NCBI GenBank assembly: GCA_023390115.1
Contig: JAEWDM010000012.1
Coordinates: 33,333 to 97,332, forward strand
Length of the DNA stretch: 64,000 bases
Direction: 5' to 3'
Source of the DNA: Bacillota bacterium
GTDB lineage: Bacteria; Bacillota; Clostridia; Acetivibrionales; DSM-27016
The position numbers and the translations under genes were made by a program. The notes under the pieces are model-generated. The model was given only the letters and a program-made list of their open reading frames with translations. It did no database searches and had not been told where the DNA came from. This document shows positions 9,079-17,976 of the stretch, piece after piece (position 1 is the first letter of the stretch; every line of letters begins with the position of its first letter).

Positions 9079-10083
9079 CTAAAGAGTGCCGGCATAGCTC
9101 CTTAAGGCGGGAAGCTTGTCTAAGGTAATTACATATGGATGCTCAAATACCTTTTTTATATGCTCCTCACTGTTCCAGTCCCTGTCCAGTATATACTCTC
9201 CGAACCAGGTGCAGAACCACAGCCATTGAACCCCTTCGGATACAAGGCGTCCGGGATCTGGCAGCCCTCCGTTTTCAGGCATTGTAATCAGCTTTCTGTC
9301 TCCTGCAAAGTCCACAAGCTCTTTAAAGCCCCGAGCATTTATGTCATAATTCCCCTTATCGTAATATTTGTCTATTCCTACAACATCCACACAGTCATCT
9401 CCCGGATACCATGCCGCATCTACTCCATTTTCAGCAAAGGTCCACACCCATATAAGGTTATTAAGCTTATATTCATTTGTAAACATATCGTACATCATAC
9501 GGTACAGCTCCTTGCAGGGCTCCGGTCCCGCAGCTCCCCACCAGAACCACTTCCCGTCCGCTTCATGAAAGGGCCTCCACAGCACCGGCACATGTGCGTC
9601 CCTTATTCGCGCAAGCTGCTGTGCAATATTGTCCAAATCCTTCATAAGGAATTTATTCTCCTCAGTGCCGCTCTTAAGGCCCTTCACAATATCAAACGAC
9701 GTCTCTGCTGTATAGAAGCTTTTACTTCCGGGGTTGCCCCCTGTGGGAGAATACCAGTGCCAGCAAAGAGTTACAATACCATTGCTGTCGTTGTACCAGT
9801 CAATGGCCCGCTCCGTTACGTCGTCCTTAAACCCTCCTCTTCCCTCAAAATTCATTGAGTGGGAATAATTTAAAAAATCCATGCTCCGTATTGCAGGAAG
9901 CTTTCCGGTAATATCCCTTATGGTGTCAAGCTCAGGCCTGTATGGAAACTCCGCTTCATGCTGGCCTGAAAGAATGCCCTTCCCCTTAATGTCCTGAAGA
10001 TAATTCATAAGCGCCCTTACCTCGTTGGAGGCATTCGGGTTCACGGCTGTAATTCTGTTTGGCTTTAATGCATTGGTATTCAA
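9079..10083 (-). CDS. GH26 beta-mannanase-like glycosidase, intracellular
   Basis: 334 residues matching glycoside hydrolase family 26. The acid/base Glu is in WRPFHEADGKWFWWG (near residue 169) and the nucleophile Glu is in ITMPENGG (near residue 272). GH26 enzymes hydrolyse beta-1,4-mannans with retention of configuration. Unlike the two GH5 enzymes in this window there is no signal peptide, CBM or dockerin, so it probably acts on mannooligosaccharides inside the cell. The start is a TTG preceded by GGAGGG at 9 nt. No sugar transporter gene is adjacent. Confidence 0.88.
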   Translation of the reverse strand: MNTNALKPNRITAVNPNASNEVRALMNYLQDIKGKGILSGQHEAEFPYRPELDTIRDITGKLPAIRSMDFLNYSHSMNFEGRGGFKDDVTERAIDWYNDSNGIVTLCWHWYSPTGGNPGSKSFYTAETSFDIVKGLKSGTEENKFLMKDLDNIAQQLARIRDAHVPVLWRPFHEADGKWFWWGAAGPEPCKELYRMMYDMFTNEYKLNNLIWVWTFAENGVDAAWYPGDDCVDVVGIDKYYDKGNYDINARGFKELVDFAGDRKLITMPENGGLPDPGRLVSEGVQWLWFCTWFGEYILDRDWNSEEHIKKVFEHPYVITLDKLPALRSYAGTL

Positions 10084-10208
10084 ACAACATTTCCCTCCAT
10101 ATTATACTTAATTATACTTATTTTTAAGTGTGCAGCCTTATGATTCCGCTGTATCCTTTTAACTCCCGCAATATAATTTTCCTTCCGCCATGCGGGGCAT
10201 CAACCCGC

Positions 10209-11576
10209 TTACAGCACCTCTTCCAGCTTTTCTACAATGTTTCTTTCCATTGCGATTATTTTATTAATATATTTTAGATATGCCTTTCCCGCAATAAAAT
10301 CCCCCTTAAAGTAGCGGTAAATAACCTTCATTCTAAACCTTTTCCACTCTTCAACAAGCTCCGTTAATACATCGTTCAAATTTTGCCGGGAAAACTCAGG
10401 GTAAATATCCCGGTATTGCTCCAGTATAGCCTTAAGCAGCATTCTTCTCGCCAAAACAGACCAAAGCTTCCACTCCAAAAGCCCTTTTACATTCATATAC
10501 TTGTAGTACAAGTGCTTGTGATCGAGGTAAAGCGCCTCACTTTCAAAAATCTGCTTTAGCATCTCCAGGGCTTCAAATCCGCAGAATACTTTAAAACCGT
10601 TATTATAATAGGAAGGCTTAAAATAATTGCTTATAATCTTTCTCAGCAAATCCCTCATGTCAATACCCCGGCTGAGCCTTTCAGCATCTATTCCGACAGA
10701 AGCAAAAATCAAGTCCACATCAAACGCAGGCTTTAAGTCAGTCTTCTTTATTACTCCGACAGATTTATTTTTACCGTACGGTATAAACCTGTCGGTAAGA
10801 ACAGCGGGTATTTCTATATAATACAGCATCTCACCGTCATGAGCCACAGCTATAAAGGTATGATTGTTTCTTTCAATCTCCTCCTGAGAATCGGTAATCT
10901 CAAAATCCAGACTTATAAAGTCCTTATGAAACGGAAGCTTCTTTGTATACGTTCTGATGACTACAATCTTTCCCTGCTCAAGCAGTCTCTCTATATCCGC
11001 CATAGACTCATATCCCTTGCGGTTAACAACCTCCGCTTTAAACACCTCGTCCGCCGCATCAAAATCCCCGCACCATATGTCACACAGGCTTCCGTCAGGA
11101 TTCAGCGACACATTTACCGAAATATCCTGCAGCAAGATACCGACATGCTTTGCATAGTCCTTTACATATCTTTTAAGATAGAAGTAATACATAAGGGAAT
11201 TGCAGTCTAAAAGCTGAGTAAACTCATCAAAGCTGCCGTTTCTGCAGAAATAATATTCCGCATCAAGATTTTCCCGCATCGCCGCGGGCATATCCCCCTT
11301 TTCTATGTAGGATATCCTTTCCCATAAAATTTGCGCCAGCTTCTCAATTGTAGGATTTTCCAGAATATCCTGCGCCGTGAGGCTTATATTTTTTATTCTG
11401 CCTGCAATGCGATCGGCCTTTGACTGATCTCCTCCCAGCTCAAAAAAGTTATCCGTTATTCCAAGATATCTATTTACCTGGAGCACTTCCTCCCACGCCT
11501 TCATTACAATAAACTGGGTACCGTCCGTCACAGGAACATGAGTCCCTGCAGCTTCCTTTTTATTATCCTCAAGCAT
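10209..11576 (-). CDS. Stand-alone carrier-protein (PCP/ACP)-domain protein, function unknown
   Basis: 455 residues from the ATG at 11576, chosen because GGAGG lies 8 nt upstream; an ATG 36 codons earlier lacks such a site. Residues about 22-100 look like a nonribosomal-peptide carrier domain (VNRYLGITDNFFELGGD), but the usual GGDSL phosphopantetheine site reads GGDQSK, with the Ser shifted by one. The rest has no motif I can name with confidence; the region around residues 120-330 loosely recalls BtrH-type peptidase-like proteins. No NRPS or PKS enzyme is adjacent. It follows cysN by 187 bp, so sharing its transcript is uncertain. Confidence 0.6.
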   Translation of the reverse strand: MLEDNKKEAAGTHVPVTDGTQFIVMKAWEEVLQVNRYLGITDNFFELGGDQSKADRIAGRIKNISLTAQDILENPTIEKLAQILWERISYIEKGDMPAAMRENLDAEYYFCRNGSFDEFTQLLDCNSLMYYFYLKRYVKDYAKHVGILLQDISVNVSLNPDGSLCDIWCGDFDAADEVFKAEVVNRKGYESMADIERLLEQGKIVVIRTYTKKLPFHKDFISLDFEITDSQEEIERNNHTFIAVAHDGEMLYYIEIPAVLTDRFIPYGKNKSVGVIKKTDLKPAFDVDLIFASVGIDAERLSRGIDMRDLLRKIISNYFKPSYYNNGFKVFCGFEALEMLKQIFESEALYLDHKHLYYKYMNVKGLLEWKLWSVLARRMLLKAILEQYRDIYPEFSRQNLNDVLTELVEEWKRFRMKVIYRYFKGDFIAGKAYLKYINKIIAMERNIVEKLEEVL

Positions 11577-11763
11577 AGCCGTCGCCTCCCTGAAACATTG
11601 AGCTCGCCCGATAGTCTGCTCGCACATTATTGAGTATGTACGTTTATATTTTACATATTTATATAATATTTGTAAATACATCATTCTTATGTTTACAAAA
11701 TTATTATGCAGGAACTCAATTTATAAAACAAGAAAAGCCGCAGCATGTGCGTCATAAAATTAT

Positions 11764-13497
11764 CTATATTGTATATTCGAGCCGGTATAGCTCCGAGCTT
11801 TCCTTGTAAATAATTTTTCTGCCCTTCATTATATCAAACCATTTATTGGCAAATATTGCAAGCTCCTTTCCGTTTCTCACATCAATTTTGCCCAATTCCC
11901 CTTTAAATTCCTCATAGAGCTTCTGAGATGATATATTTATATAAAAGCCGCTTGTGTTTATTACAGGAATGCCTGAATACTTGTAGTCCTCAAAGCATAT
12001 AAGGTCCATAAATATTCCCTTTCTTATCAGCACTGCCTTGTTCCGGCGCACATCCAGTATATCGATACTGTCGGGATAAAAATACGTTTCTCCCTCTAAG
12101 GGCACCGAATCCCCCTGAATAAAAAGCCTGTGATGGGGAGTTGCTTTTTTAACCGCTCCCTCAGGCAGCATATAGAAATATTCATCAAAGCAGCTTACGA
12201 CAATCTCCGCATCCTCCCTGACAAACCGGCTAACCTCATCCCTTAACGCTTCCACACCGGAAATAATTCCTCCTCCGCATACGTCATATCCGTCCACTAT
12301 TACAAATCTTCCGGTGTTCTGGTTATTTTTAAATTGATCAAAGCATAATTTTTCCTTTGTGCGTATGGTTATCTCCGCTACATCGTTTGTTTTAACCCGG
12401 GAGGCGTCCTCAATTGCTTCAAGTGTTGTAGCGTCGATAACCCTGTCAATTGAAACGACCTCACATTCCATCTCCTGAGTTACTACCTTTATTTTATACT
12501 TTTTGTCCTTTACAAGGTTATTCTTTCCCATCCAGAACAGGTTGACCTTAAACACATCGGATATCACAGGAGCTTCATCCTTACGGGTTATAAACTCTCC
12601 CCTCTTATTAAAAAACTCGTCCTCCACCGTAATACCTACAGACATGCCTGCCTCTGCGGTGTCCCTTCTGTCATTTTCCGTCCAGTATTCTATCGTTTTT
12701 ACGCGTGTGAGCTTCTGACTGGGAGAAATAAGTATTTCATCCCCCGCCTTAAGCCTCCCGGATTCAATTCTGCCTGCGATGATCCTCCTGTTGTCAAACT
12801 TATAAACATCCTGTATAGGCAGCCTCAGTGGCTTTTCCTCAAGCCCCTTGTCCTTCTCAAACATATCTATGGCCTCAAGTATCGGGGCCCCGTCATACCA
12901 CGGCATTTTATCGGATTTAAGTGCAATGTTTTCTCCAAGGAAAGCCGAAACAGGTATATATTTTAATGGATAAACCTTCAGGCTGTTTAAGAATCGGTTC
13001 ATTTCAAGCTTTATTGCGTTAAACCTCCGCTCCGAATAGTCAATCAGATCCATTTTATTGACTATTACGTATACCTTCTGTATACCAAGAAGCGAAAGAA
13101 TATAGCCATGCCTCTTGGATTGCTCCTGTATGCCCTCATTGGCGTCAATAATAAGAAGCGCCGCCTCTGCATTTGCCGCTCCCGATATCATATTTTTGAG
13201 AAATTCCTTGTGCCCCGGAGCATCAATAATTACATACTCCCTTTTTTCGGTGTGAAACTGAAGCTGAGTGGTATCAATTGTAATTCCCTGCTTCTGCTCC
13301 TCCTCAAAGGCATCCAGAAGATATGCATATTCGAAGGGCTTTCCCTTTTCCTTTGAAATTCTTTTTACCCTGTCTATGGTCCCTTCAGGCAAAGATTTTG
13401 TATCATAAAGCAACCTTCCTATTACCGTGGACTTACCATGATCCACATGTCCCACCACTACTATTTTAAGGATTTCCTTAGCGTTTTCCCCTCTCAT
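11764..13497 (-). CDS. cysN: Sulfate adenylyltransferase GTPase subunit CysN with C-terminal extension
   Basis: Large subunit of ATP sulfurylase: GTP hydrolysis drives formation of adenosine 5'-phosphosulfate from sulfate. It has an EF-Tu-like GTPase with P-loop GHVDHGKST (residues about 15-23), switch DAPGHKEF and NKMD, then beta-barrel domains to about residue 415. At 577 residues it is about 100 longer than plain CysN. The extra C-terminus (about 420-577) has no kinase P-loop, so it is not a CysNC fusion, and its role is unknown. It is the last gene of aprA-aprB-cysD-cysN, 59 bp after cysD. Confidence 0.92.
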   Translation of the reverse strand: MRGENAKEILKIVVVGHVDHGKSTVIGRLLYDTKSLPEGTIDRVKRISKEKGKPFEYAYLLDAFEEEQKQGITIDTTQLQFHTEKREYVIIDAPGHKEFLKNMISGAANAEAALLIIDANEGIQEQSKRHGYILSLLGIQKVYVIVNKMDLIDYSERRFNAIKLEMNRFLNSLKVYPLKYIPVSAFLGENIALKSDKMPWYDGAPILEAIDMFEKDKGLEEKPLRLPIQDVYKFDNRRIIAGRIESGRLKAGDEILISPSQKLTRVKTIEYWTENDRRDTAEAGMSVGITVEDEFFNKRGEFITRKDEAPVISDVFKVNLFWMGKNNLVKDKKYKIKVVTQEMECEVVSIDRVIDATTLEAIEDASRVKTNDVAEITIRTKEKLCFDQFKNNQNTGRFVIVDGYDVCGGGIISGVEALRDEVSRFVREDAEIVVSCFDEYFYMLPEGAVKKATPHHRLFIQGDSVPLEGETYFYPDSIDILDVRRNKAVLIRKGIFMDLICFEDYKYSGIPVINTSGFYINISSQKLYEEFKGELGKIDVRNGKELAIFANKWFDIMKGRKIIYKESSELYRLEYTI

Positions 13498-13556
13498 TAT
13501 ATAAGCACCCTCTTTTCCTCACAGAATAAATTTAAACAGCAAAAGCCTTAAAGCCG

Positions 13557-14357
13557 CTACATATACCCGTCCTTCCTGAGCTTCTGCATTGCATAAGCAT
13601 CCTCCTGATCCTGAGCCCGGCCTGCTCTCTCACTTACCTTGGTGTTTTTAAGCTCCTCAATTATCTCCTCTATGCAGGAAGCCTCCGAGTCAATTTTTCC
13701 GGTGCACGGAGCGCAGCCAAGACTCCTGTACCTCTTTCCATCCTTAGAAAAGTACAGGTCTACAAGAGGTATGTTTTCGCGCCCTATATATGCCCATATG
13801 TCAATCTCATTCCAGTGCAGAATGGGATGCACTCTTATATGGTTTCCTTTGGGGAAGTCTGTCTTAAACTGATCCCACAGCTCGGGAGGCTGATTCGTAT
13901 AATCCCATTCGGAATCCTTGTTTCTTTCGCTGAATACTCTTTCCTTTGATCGCGAGCCCTCTTCATCTCTCCTTATACCGAGAATAAGACCTTCAAATTC
14001 ATACTTTGTAACAACCTGTTGAAGGCCATCGGTCTTTAGCGCCTTGCAGCATACCAGCCTTCCATGCCCGGGTCCCATTCCCTGCTCCAAGGCCTCCCGG
14101 TTTGTATGCACAATCAGATCCAGGTTGTACTCCTTCGCTATCCTGTCCCTGTATTCAATCATTTCAGGTATTTTATAGGTTGTATCCACATGTATGAACG
14201 GGAATGGGCAGTGCCCGAAAAATGCTTTCTTTGCCAGCCATAGAAGAACTGTGGAGTCCTTTCCTATAGACCACAGCATTCCCAGCTTTCCGAATTTTTT
14301 ATAGGCCTCTCTCAATATAAATATGCTCTGTGCCTCCAGCCTGTCTAAATGATCCAT
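13557..14357 (-). CDS. cysD: Sulfate adenylyltransferase subunit CysD
   Basis: Catalytic subunit that adenylates sulfate, partner of CysN. At 266 residues it carries the PP-loop SIGKDSTVLLWL near residue 32, and the conserved CysD segments HVDTTYKIPEMI, GIRRDEEGSRSKER and HPILHWNEIDIW. It starts 12 bp after aprB and precedes cysN, an unambiguous operon. No APS kinase (cysC) is present, which fits direct reduction of APS by the adjacent AprAB rather than a PAPS route. Confidence 0.96.
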   Translation of the reverse strand: MDHLDRLEAQSIFILREAYKKFGKLGMLWSIGKDSTVLLWLAKKAFFGHCPFPFIHVDTTYKIPEMIEYRDRIAKEYNLDLIVHTNREALEQGMGPGHGRLVCCKALKTDGLQQVVTKYEFEGLILGIRRDEEGSRSKERVFSERNKDSEWDYTNQPPELWDQFKTDFPKGNHIRVHPILHWNEIDIWAYIGRENIPLVDLYFSKDGKRYRSLGCAPCTGKIDSEASCIEEIIEELKNTKVSERAGRAQDQEDAYAMQKLRKDGYM

Positions 14358-14369
14358 TTAAAACCCCTC

Positions 14370-14693
14370 CTAATACCTATTCGACTCTTTTTGATTAATT
14401 GTAATTACCTTTTCCTCTCCATCTGCTTTGACAATATGCCAGTGCAGAAAATGCCCGTCTCTCTTTGTATACATTGTAGAGCCCCTGCCCCCTATATCTG
14501 CGCCCAGAAAATAGCTCACAGCTCCGTAAGAGCACTCCTTGAGACAGGCCGTGCAGCCCCAGCAGTCCTTTGGATACCTGCTTTCCGCCTTTCCGCTTTT
14601 GTTTTTATAAAGAAGCGTCCCCGGACATACCCTGATGCATTTTCCGCAGCCCGTGCATTTTTCGGTATCAATCCTTATGCTCATAAGCCTCAT
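14370..14693 (-). CDS. aprB: Adenylylsulfate reductase beta subunit, ferredoxin-like
   Basis: 107 residues with two [4Fe-4S] motifs: CTGCGKCIRVCPG (residues about 13-25) and CWGCTACLKECSYGA (about 44-58). AprB passes electrons to the FAD of AprA for reduction of APS to sulfite and AMP. It is shorter than AprB of dissimilatory sulfate reducers (about 150 residues), as in assimilatory Clostridia versions. The start overlaps the end of aprA by 26 bp; an alternative start at Met4 would shorten the overlap. No sulfite reductase gene lies in the window. Confidence 0.9.
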   Translation of the reverse strand: MRLMSIRIDTEKCTGCGKCIRVCPGTLLYKNKSGKAESRYPKDCWGCTACLKECSYGAVSYFLGADIGGRGSTMYTKRDGHFLHWHIVKADGEEKVITINQKESNRY

Positions 14694-16368
14694 CCCTCTT
14701 TACCAAATCTCTTAAAATTATTTTTACCTCTCCGTCCTTAAAGCGCGAATTTACATATTTAAGCCAGTTTTTATCATCCCTTTCAGGATAGTCGGCATTT
14801 TCATGGAAGCTGTGCCACCGCGTTTCCTTTCTCGCCTCAAGGTGCTTTATAAGCACTCTGCATACCCACAGGCGATCTATAAGCTCATAAATAAGCATAA
14901 GCTGGTGCAGGCCGGTAGCCCTTAGCGATTCGCTCAATTTCATCAACTGGGCAATGTGCTGCTCAGCCAGCTTAAGCTTGCCCGAATTAACTATGTAGCC
15001 CGAGGATATTCCTCCTGCATAATCATCCATGGCCTTTTGCATGGCCTCCTCTATCTCTTCAATGCTATACAGAGCCGATTCCTCTCCCAGAAAGGTGTTC
15101 ACACCGTTTAGCATTGCAGAAATCTTTTCGCCGCAAATTACGGTACCGCTTTTTCCCTCTATATACCTCAAGGCAGACAAAGCGGCTATTTCTCCTTCGG
15201 CAAAGCAGCCCGTAACATACTTCTGCGGGCTTCCTCCCGCTACGTCTCCCGCTGCATAAAGCCCCTTAATTGTAGAAGACCTTCCGGCATCCACCCAGTA
15301 CCCGCTTCCGGTATGCCCGCCGACAATATACGGCTCGGTGCCCTCAATCTCAACATTCTGCCGCGCGGGCCCCCTTCCCGCTTCGATCCATTTTAAGGTC
15401 TGTGCAGGCGCCATGTTCAAATAAGCCTTTAAAAGCTCTTCCTCCTGTTTCTGTGTAATCCCCTTGGTTTTAAGGTAGCACGGGCCTCTTCCGATCCTGT
15501 TCTCCATAACTGTTGAATACAGCCGCATTGAGGTGTTAGGAGTACCGTAACTGCTTTCATACTCTCTTTCCAAGCTGTTTATCTGATCCGCCCCCACACC
15601 CTGAGAAATAGTACCGGTAGGAGCAATTGTATCCTTGCACCTTAAAGCAATAAAGCGCATTTCGAAGGTTGTCATCTCGGCTCCCGCCCTTATGCCCATC
15701 GCATATCCCGCACCGGTATTGAATGGGCAATACCACATCTTATGCCGTGAGAAGCCCGGATTATTGGGCTTATACAAGCCCGCAGCGCCTCCGGTGGCGC
15801 ATATTACCGCCTTTGAGGAAATGACATACAGTATATTTTTTTCAATGGAGAAGCCGTACGCTCCCACCGCCTTACCGTTTTCAACAATATAATCAACTAT
15901 GTTTACCCGGTTTAAAACCTGTATATTTTTCTCCCTCTCCACAGCGCCCGCCAAAAGCGTTTTAATATTTTCCCCGTTTATTTTTATATTCCGCCTGCCT
16001 CTGGAAGCATACTCTCCGTTTTCATCCTTCAGTATAACCAGTCCCAGTCCTTCCATTTTGCGGGTTACTCTGTTTAAGCCTTGAGCCATGCTGTACACAA
16101 GATCCTCCCTCAATATGCCCTCCGCATCATTCCTTACATAGCCGAGATAAGTATCCGGCGTTTCTCCCTTTACAATATAGGCATTAAGCGCGTTGACCCC
16201 TGCGGCAAGACATCCGCTCCGGCTTATATGCGCCTTCTCCGCTATTATAACCCTTGCGCCGGAGTTCTCCGCGATTGTCAGTGCGGCATAGCACCCTGCG
16301 GTGCCTCCACCTATAATAAGCACATCAGTTTCTAATATCTCCGCTTCCAGCTTTATACCTCTATCCAC
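14668..16368 (-). CDS. aprA: Adenylylsulfate reductase alpha subunit
   Basis: 566-residue flavoprotein of the succinate dehydrogenase/fumarate reductase family. An N-terminal FAD-binding motif (VLIIGGGTAGCYAA, about residues 16-29) and a C-terminal FAD segment GLYAAGDVAGGSPQKYVTG are present. The fusion of order with aprB, cysD and cysN identifies it as APS reductase rather than fumarate reductase. It is about 90 residues shorter than dissimilatory AprA. Together with CysDN this makes sulfite from sulfate for assimilation. It is preceded by the ROK regulator gene (61 bp) and probably shares its promoter. Confidence 0.9.
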   Translation of the reverse strand: MDRGIKLEAEILETDVLIIGGGTAGCYAALTIAENSGARVIIAEKAHISRSGCLAAGVNALNAYIVKGETPDTYLGYVRNDAEGILREDLVYSMAQGLNRVTRKMEGLGLVILKDENGEYASRGRRNIKINGENIKTLLAGAVEREKNIQVLNRVNIVDYIVENGKAVGAYGFSIEKNILYVISSKAVICATGGAAGLYKPNNPGFSRHKMWYCPFNTGAGYAMGIRAGAEMTTFEMRFIALRCKDTIAPTGTISQGVGADQINSLEREYESSYGTPNTSMRLYSTVMENRIGRGPCYLKTKGITQKQEEELLKAYLNMAPAQTLKWIEAGRGPARQNVEIEGTEPYIVGGHTGSGYWVDAGRSSTIKGLYAAGDVAGGSPQKYVTGCFAEGEIAALSALRYIEGKSGTVICGEKISAMLNGVNTFLGEESALYSIEEIEEAMQKAMDDYAGGISSGYIVNSGKLKLAEQHIAQLMKLSESLRATGLHQLMLIYELIDRLWVCRVLIKHLEARKETRWHSFHENADYPERDDKNWLKYVNSRFKDGEVKIILRDLVKRDEAYEHKD

Positions 16369-16429
16369 TCCACTGCCCTCCCCTAAAATCCATATAACGC
16401 ATTATTTCAATGCCTCCATTAGTCTGCTG

Positions 16430-17689
16430 TCAAAAAGCTCCCACCCCACCCTGTCCAAGGGTATAAGCATCTAAACCTTTATTTTTAACACCATATTTCG
16501 ATTTTGCATCTTTAAGACAGTTTTCAGCAAATAATACGGCCGACCCTACGGCAATTGCATTTTCTTTAAACTCACCTCCCCTGTTAAATACTGTCCGGGC
16601 ATCTCCGCTCATATAGCATTTTTTCAATGCGGTATGGGTACAGACCTCATAAAACAGGCCGGATTGATGTATCAAGGGTCCGCTTAAAATTACCATCTGA
16701 GGATTAAGAATATTAATAAAATTAGCCACTCCCGTACCAAAAATAGCTGCCGAACGCTTTATAACCTCTCCTGCCGGACCGTCGCCCTCCTCAGCCGCGC
16801 TGCATATATCAATATAGCCCAGCTCATCCACGGGCTTTTTGATTTTGGACGTCCTGCCCCTTCTAAGCTCTGAGGCAAACGCTTTTTTGATTGAGCTAAT
16901 CGAGGAATAACACTCAACACAGCCGGAATTTCCGCAACTGCATTTCTCGCCGTCCACATCAATCACCATATGCGCGAATGCATCCTCTATGTCGTTTATT
17001 GTCCTTACAAGATCTCCTGAAAAAACAGCTCCCGTCCTTATTCCAATACCGCAATTAAAATAAACAACACTCTTTAAATTTCTTCCTATTCCGAAAAGAT
17101 TTTCGGCTAATACCGCAGCATTAGCCCCGTTATCTATTACTACCGGATATCCTGTCGCCCTGCCAAGCATTTCGGCGATTGGTACGTTCACCCACCCCTC
17201 CGCCTGAAAATTAACAGGGTTAAGAATTATGCCCTTTTCCCTGTCTATAGGTCCTACAGTTCCTACCCCAATGCCCAGTATCATATTCGGGCTTATTCCC
17301 AGCACCTCAATTGCCTGCATAATAATACCGCTGATTATTTCTACCGTAGTGCCGGGAGAGCAGTGCCTTTCCATCGGAAACTGCCGCTTAAACAAAATCC
17401 TCATTTTCAAATCGGTCAATACCACCAGTGCATACATTCTTGAAATATCAATTCCTATAATATAGTGCCTTCCTGAATTTACATCATACAGCACAGGCCT
17501 TCTGCCGCCCGTAGAGTCTCCTATGCTGGACGGCACAACCAGCGCCTTATCCTCAAGAGGCTGCATAATCCTGTTTAACGTACTTAATTTCATACCGCTA
17601 AAAAGCACGATATCATTCTTTGTAACCGGTCCGTTTTTCTGGATAAAATTAAATATATATTTCGCTCCACGCCCCAAACCGCTGAACAT
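16430..17689 (-). CDS. ROK family transcriptional regulator
   Basis: 419 residues from the ATG at 17689, chosen because GGAGGGAAGG lies about 8 nt upstream; a TTG 29 codons earlier has no binding site. It has an N-terminal winged helix (KNDIVLFSGMKLSTLNRIMQPL), then a ROK/actin-like fold with GIDISRMYALVVLTD, DNGANAAVLAENLFG and the zinc motif GEKCSCGNSGCVECY. ROK repressors usually sense sugars or phosphosugars. Its place at the head of aprAB-cysDN under a sulfur-type promoter is unusual, and its effector is unknown. Confidence 0.85.
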   Translation of the reverse strand: MFSGLGRGAKYIFNFIQKNGPVTKNDIVLFSGMKLSTLNRIMQPLEDKALVVPSSIGDSTGGRRPVLYDVNSGRHYIIGIDISRMYALVVLTDLKMRILFKRQFPMERHCSPGTTVEIISGIIMQAIEVLGISPNMILGIGVGTVGPIDREKGIILNPVNFQAEGWVNVPIAEMLGRATGYPVVIDNGANAAVLAENLFGIGRNLKSVVYFNCGIGIRTGAVFSGDLVRTINDIEDAFAHMVIDVDGEKCSCGNSGCVECYSSISSIKKAFASELRRGRTSKIKKPVDELGYIDICSAAEEGDGPAGEVIKRSAAIFGTGVANFINILNPQMVILSGPLIHQSGLFYEVCTHTALKKCYMSGDARTVFNRGGEFKENAIAVGSAVLFAENCLKDAKSKYGVKNKGLDAYTLGQGGVGAF

Positions 17690-17791
17690 GTCCAAATCCT
17701 TCCCTCCATCCGTATATCCCGGGAGTCCCTGCGTTTTACCCGTGCCCTGAAAATCATCTTTTTTCCATTTTGGCAATAAGTCCGGCTAAAA

Positions 17792-17826
17792 ATATATCCA
17801 TTTTATTTAAGAAGAAATGGATATAT
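17792..17826 (-). other. Terminator-like hairpin in the ROK-apr leader
   Basis: Perfect 12-bp inverted repeat ATATATCCATTT/AAATGGATATAT with an 11-nt loop. On the minus strand it is followed by TTTTTAG and lies just downstream of the predicted transcription start, so it could be an attenuator or an operator. Confidence 0.5.
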
Positions 17827-17883
17827 AGTATTCCTATCATTTTTATATGAATTTATTTTAATCCCATAAGAATAATTTGTCAA
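17827..17883 (-). promoter_or_regulatory. Promoter plus CymR-like box for ROK-aprAB-cysDN
   Basis: On the minus strand: -35 TTGACA (17883-17878), 17-bp spacer, -10 TAAAAT (17860-17855), then GATAGGAATACT (17838-17827 region) downstream of the start point. This is the same architecture as five other promoters of the sulfur block. Confidence 0.7.
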
Positions 17884-17924
17884 CAATTATTTTGATTATA
17901 ACATATATGTTTAGTACAAAGATA

Positions 17925-17969
17925 GACATTCCTCAATATCGTTGCCTGCCAACTATATTGAGGAATGTC
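17925..17969 (-). terminator. Long perfect hairpin after the nifB-X-H operon
   Basis: 15-bp perfect inverted repeat (GACATTCCTCAATAT and its complement) with a 15-nt loop, 8 bp after the nifH-like stop codon. The T-tract behind it is weak (TATCTTTG), so it may act as terminator or as 3'-end stabiliser. Confidence 0.55.
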
Positions 17970-17976
17970 CCCGCTT

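Noticed and set aside
9139..9858. 239-codon plus-strand open frame
   Set aside because: It is antisense to the well-supported GH26 gene, has no recognisable protein features and no fitting ribosome binding site.
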